NCBI RefSeq assembly: GCF_000429985.1 | Contig: NZ_AUCX01000005.1 | Location: 62,001-126,000 of the forward strand | Reading direction: 5' to 3' | DNA length: 64,000 bases | DNA from: Maridesulfovibrio bastinii DSM 16055 | GTDB lineage: Bacteria > Desulfobacterota > Desulfovibrionia > Desulfovibrionales > Desulfovibrionaceae | In this document: positions 63,101 through 64,000 of the stretch, one piece after another | How the letters are laid out: the number at the start of each line of letters is the position of its first letter | Position numbering within the stretch: the first letter of the stretch is position 1 | The notes under the pieces: generated by a model | Database searches by the model: none | The model's input: only the letters and a program-made list of their open reading frames with translations | Told to the model about the DNA's origin: nothing | Program-made: the position numbers and the translations under genes

Positions 63101-63270
63101 GGCATCAGGATGGTGATATAAAAATTATCGCCCTCACTGGTGATGCTCAGGAAAGTACCTTGCAGAGCTGCCATGATGCGGGAATGAACGGAGCTTTAAC
63201 AAAACCTGTGGACGCCGCAGACCTGATAGATATCATCAGAAAAACCTGCATCAGGAATCAAGAAAATTAA
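60175..63270 (+). CDS. Hybrid sensor histidine kinase with PAS domains and a receiver
   Basis: A 1031-residue protein, GGGGAAC before the start. TM1 residues 13-32; a periplasmic sensor region of about 250 residues with a Cache-like look (GYLGTVSGWIS); TM2 about 285-303. A coiled-coil linker leads to a PAS domain (RYRDLFDNASVGIFQIDSN) and a second PAS-like region to about 630. The kinase core has ANMSHEFRTPMN (H663), NLLSNAVKFSS and GGTGLGLAI. The C-terminal receiver has VLIADDCKMNRIV, IFMDVQMPN (D960) and LTKPVD. The last 20 bases overlap the convergent EAL gene. The signal is unknown. Confidence 0.93.
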   Translation: MHTDIEPDGNMWRMTFLSAFLLIVGCFLVYIVWSGYSSHEAARESVRRLYKEEVARRALAAGSCFSELEADLERIAAGTSLREFLATREIKIEAGDIPPDSRIRKSIKLLINRDTGFHRIIVSDRNGKPVTDIYDGQIAGDGLEKSSKFLPKNNFSIERINGAASLVLSVPVIGENGYLGTVSGWISSSAFSGSIKRIVDNDVSGIDFLLLEDEIIPLSKNFTASDGDLKKYAGSLKNVNGLQKLYLNNGADAELYTACSIPVQNTPMKFISIIPAKILLEGLNSVNSFYYSLVMLGAILLSSFYLLKNVYSGRLLKIKMEAGRRREADLEKQRKELEREVLDRELAESMRVRAEIRYRDLFDNASVGIFQIDSNGKYVSANNALAEIFGYRDSTHIIEAVDDIAEQLFEDRVEWEGIVAMLRARRRLKGIELRVKNYDGSFKWIKCDLRLAAINSESSVYIEGFVNDIHLHKIYELKLADSERRFRSLFHNAPVSLWELEGSALKIMLERLKLEHGAALESFFDEQPEVVSELIAELRVLDVNQTTVDVFLSQTKAEFCENGIKRFVDRLTLDFFKRFLLAVVAGEKFFKGEVLYDSKSGIIKTFEVQCSFVFENEEKIFKILSFVEDVTESKKFENELQQARDEAQQANEIKGRFLANMSHEFRTPMNAIIGLSQLMLSGDIEEGHRDNLRLIKSSAGSLLELVNDILDLSKVDSGFLSLQTEPLDLKLFLNEIVDLISIPAAKENVSLNLQTENLPEYIIADGIRLRQIMINLLSNAVKFSSGGSVVFKVVSSEVKNSNEKVELDFEIIDDGIGLPDEMIKKLFDPFVQGSGEIYKDFGGTGLGLAICSKLVELMKGHISASNNSLGGATFHVELPFSVYRSKQEALEAVQHNEDSMVLEDELKSLRVLIADDCKMNRIVLKKILSRLGIKDIQFAEDGREAINSYLKNEFNLIFMDVQMPNLDGITAAGEIRHQDGDIKIIALTGDAQESTLQSCHDAGMNGALTKPVDAADLIDIIRKTCIRNQEN

Positions 63271-64000
63271 CACTCAGTAAACTTCTGATTTCTTTTTCCG
63301 GCACCGGCCTGCTTATATAAAATCCCTGCGCGAAGTCACAGTTATTTTCCGCCAGAAAATGGAGCTGATCTTTTGTTTCCACTCCTTCAGCAATGACTTT
63401 GAGCGACATTCCCTCAGCCAGTGAGATTATAGATTTTACAAGTTTTTTACTGGTGAGGTTTTCTTCAGAAATTTCATCTATGAAACTTCTGTCTATTTTT
63501 AAGTAATTGATAGGCAGTTTTTGCAGATATTGCAGAGAAGAATATCCGGTACCGAAATCATCAAGTGAAATATTAATACCGGCCTGTTGAATCTTGCCAA
63601 GCATAGGTGCGGCGGTATGAATATTTTCCATTATGCAGGTTTCAGTTATTTCTACGGTCAGAAGTTCCTGATCGAACTCAATGTCTTCAAGTATGCTGAT
63701 CAGCATGTCAGGAAGTTTGCTGTTTTCAAAATGTTTAGTTGAAAGATTGATTGAAAGACTTATGGGCTCATCAATTTCAGTATTGAGCTGTTTTACTGCA
63801 AGGCACGATTTCACTGCGACAATGCGGTCAAGCTGGATGATGAGATTGCTTTCTTCGGCGACCGGTATAAAGTCATTTGGAGAACGCATTTTACCACTTG
63901 AATCACGCCATCTGGCAAGGGCTTCAAGTTTAGTTATCTTCCCGGTGCTCATGTCTATTATCGGCTGATAATAAACATCGATATCCTGATTTGAAATAGC
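63251..64000 (-). CDS. EAL-domain protein, C-terminal part (cut by right edge)
   Basis: The open frame runs past the right end, so the true start lies outside the window. About 250 residues are visible. They form an EAL domain: YYQPIIDM, LEALARWRDSSGK with the EAL metal-ligand motif, LSINLSTKHFENSKLPD, VEITETCIME, SLDDFGTGYSSLQYLQKLP, LKIDRSFIDEIS and AEGVETKDQLHFL, ending in the ISRPVPEKE loop. Ligands for two Mg2+ and the general base appear intact, so c-di-GMP phosphodiesterase activity is plausible. GGDEF or sensor domains may lie upstream. Confidence 0.93.
   Translation of the reverse strand, partial: AISNQDIDVYYQPIIDMSTGKITKLEALARWRDSSGKMRSPNDFIPVAEESNLIIQLDRIVAVKSCLAVKQLNTEIDEPISLSINLSTKHFENSKLPDMLISILEDIEFDQELLTVEITETCIMENIHTAAPMLGKIQQAGINISLDDFGTGYSSLQYLQKLPINYLKIDRSFIDEISEENLTSKKLVKSIISLAEGMSLKVIAEGVETKDQLHFLAENNCDFAQGFYISRPVPEKEIRSLLSVNFLDS

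Overview
This window looks like a chromosomal segment of a Gram-negative, anaerobic, marine-type sulfate reducer of the Desulfovibrio group (Desulfobacterota). The evidence is a periplasmic multihaem cytochrome c with at least seven CXXCH sites, LpxK (so an LPS outer membrane), a GAK-type CofD-like protein, many large hybrid sensor kinases, an AmmeMemoRadiSam enzyme, and moderate-to-low GC. The species assignment is inference; no rRNA is present.

Layout. 0-8 kb: the end of a multihaem cytochrome gene, then exported proteins. These include a three-gene run of TPR-caspase, CsgG-like/DUF4384 and PEGA-SUMF1 proteins, and a DUF3298 plus membrane-protein pair. 8.06-15.7 kb: a complete type I-F interference module (cas3, cas8f, cas5f, cas7f, cas6f) with a divergent six-repeat array. 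There is no cas1, and the Cas2 domain normally fused to the N-terminus of I-F Cas3 is missing. 15.8-18.6 kb: a glycosyltransferase and a PilJ-type chemoreceptor. 18.9-22.06 kb: an islet bounded by an intact tRNA-Pro(TGG) and a decayed copy of that tRNA's 3' half plus terminator. It holds a broken parD antitoxin, a two-gene low-GC cassette encoding a PD-(D/E)XK-type nuclease, and fragments of two further genes.

22-44 kb: mostly core genes. These are amrS, purM, a YdbH/YdbL-like envelope pair, radical SAM and signalling genes, rplM-rpsI, alaS, recA, a PP-loop ATPase, a CaCA antiporter, a Bax-inhibitor-1 protein, lpxK and rnr. 44-48.7 kb: small genes, an S24 repressor-like regulator, a UPF0489 protein, two hairpins with C-rich loops (candidate sRNA elements), and AT-rich gaps. 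48.7-64 kb: a binding protein translationally coupled to a hybrid kinase, an IscU/NifU-like protein, LysR plus a DUF482 acyltransferase, a His-rich metal-transporter-like protein with a MarR regulator and a SlyA-like operator, a GAK CofD-like protein, nfo, a DUF2325 protein, another hybrid kinase and an EAL-domain gene running off the right edge.

The items most worth following up are the adaptation-less I-F locus, the tRNA-Pro islet with its uncharacterised nuclease cassette, the exported caspase/CsgG/SUMF1 operon, the possible YnbE-YdbL fusion, and the C-rich-loop RNAs. All functions are assigned from motifs read by eye. No database search was run.
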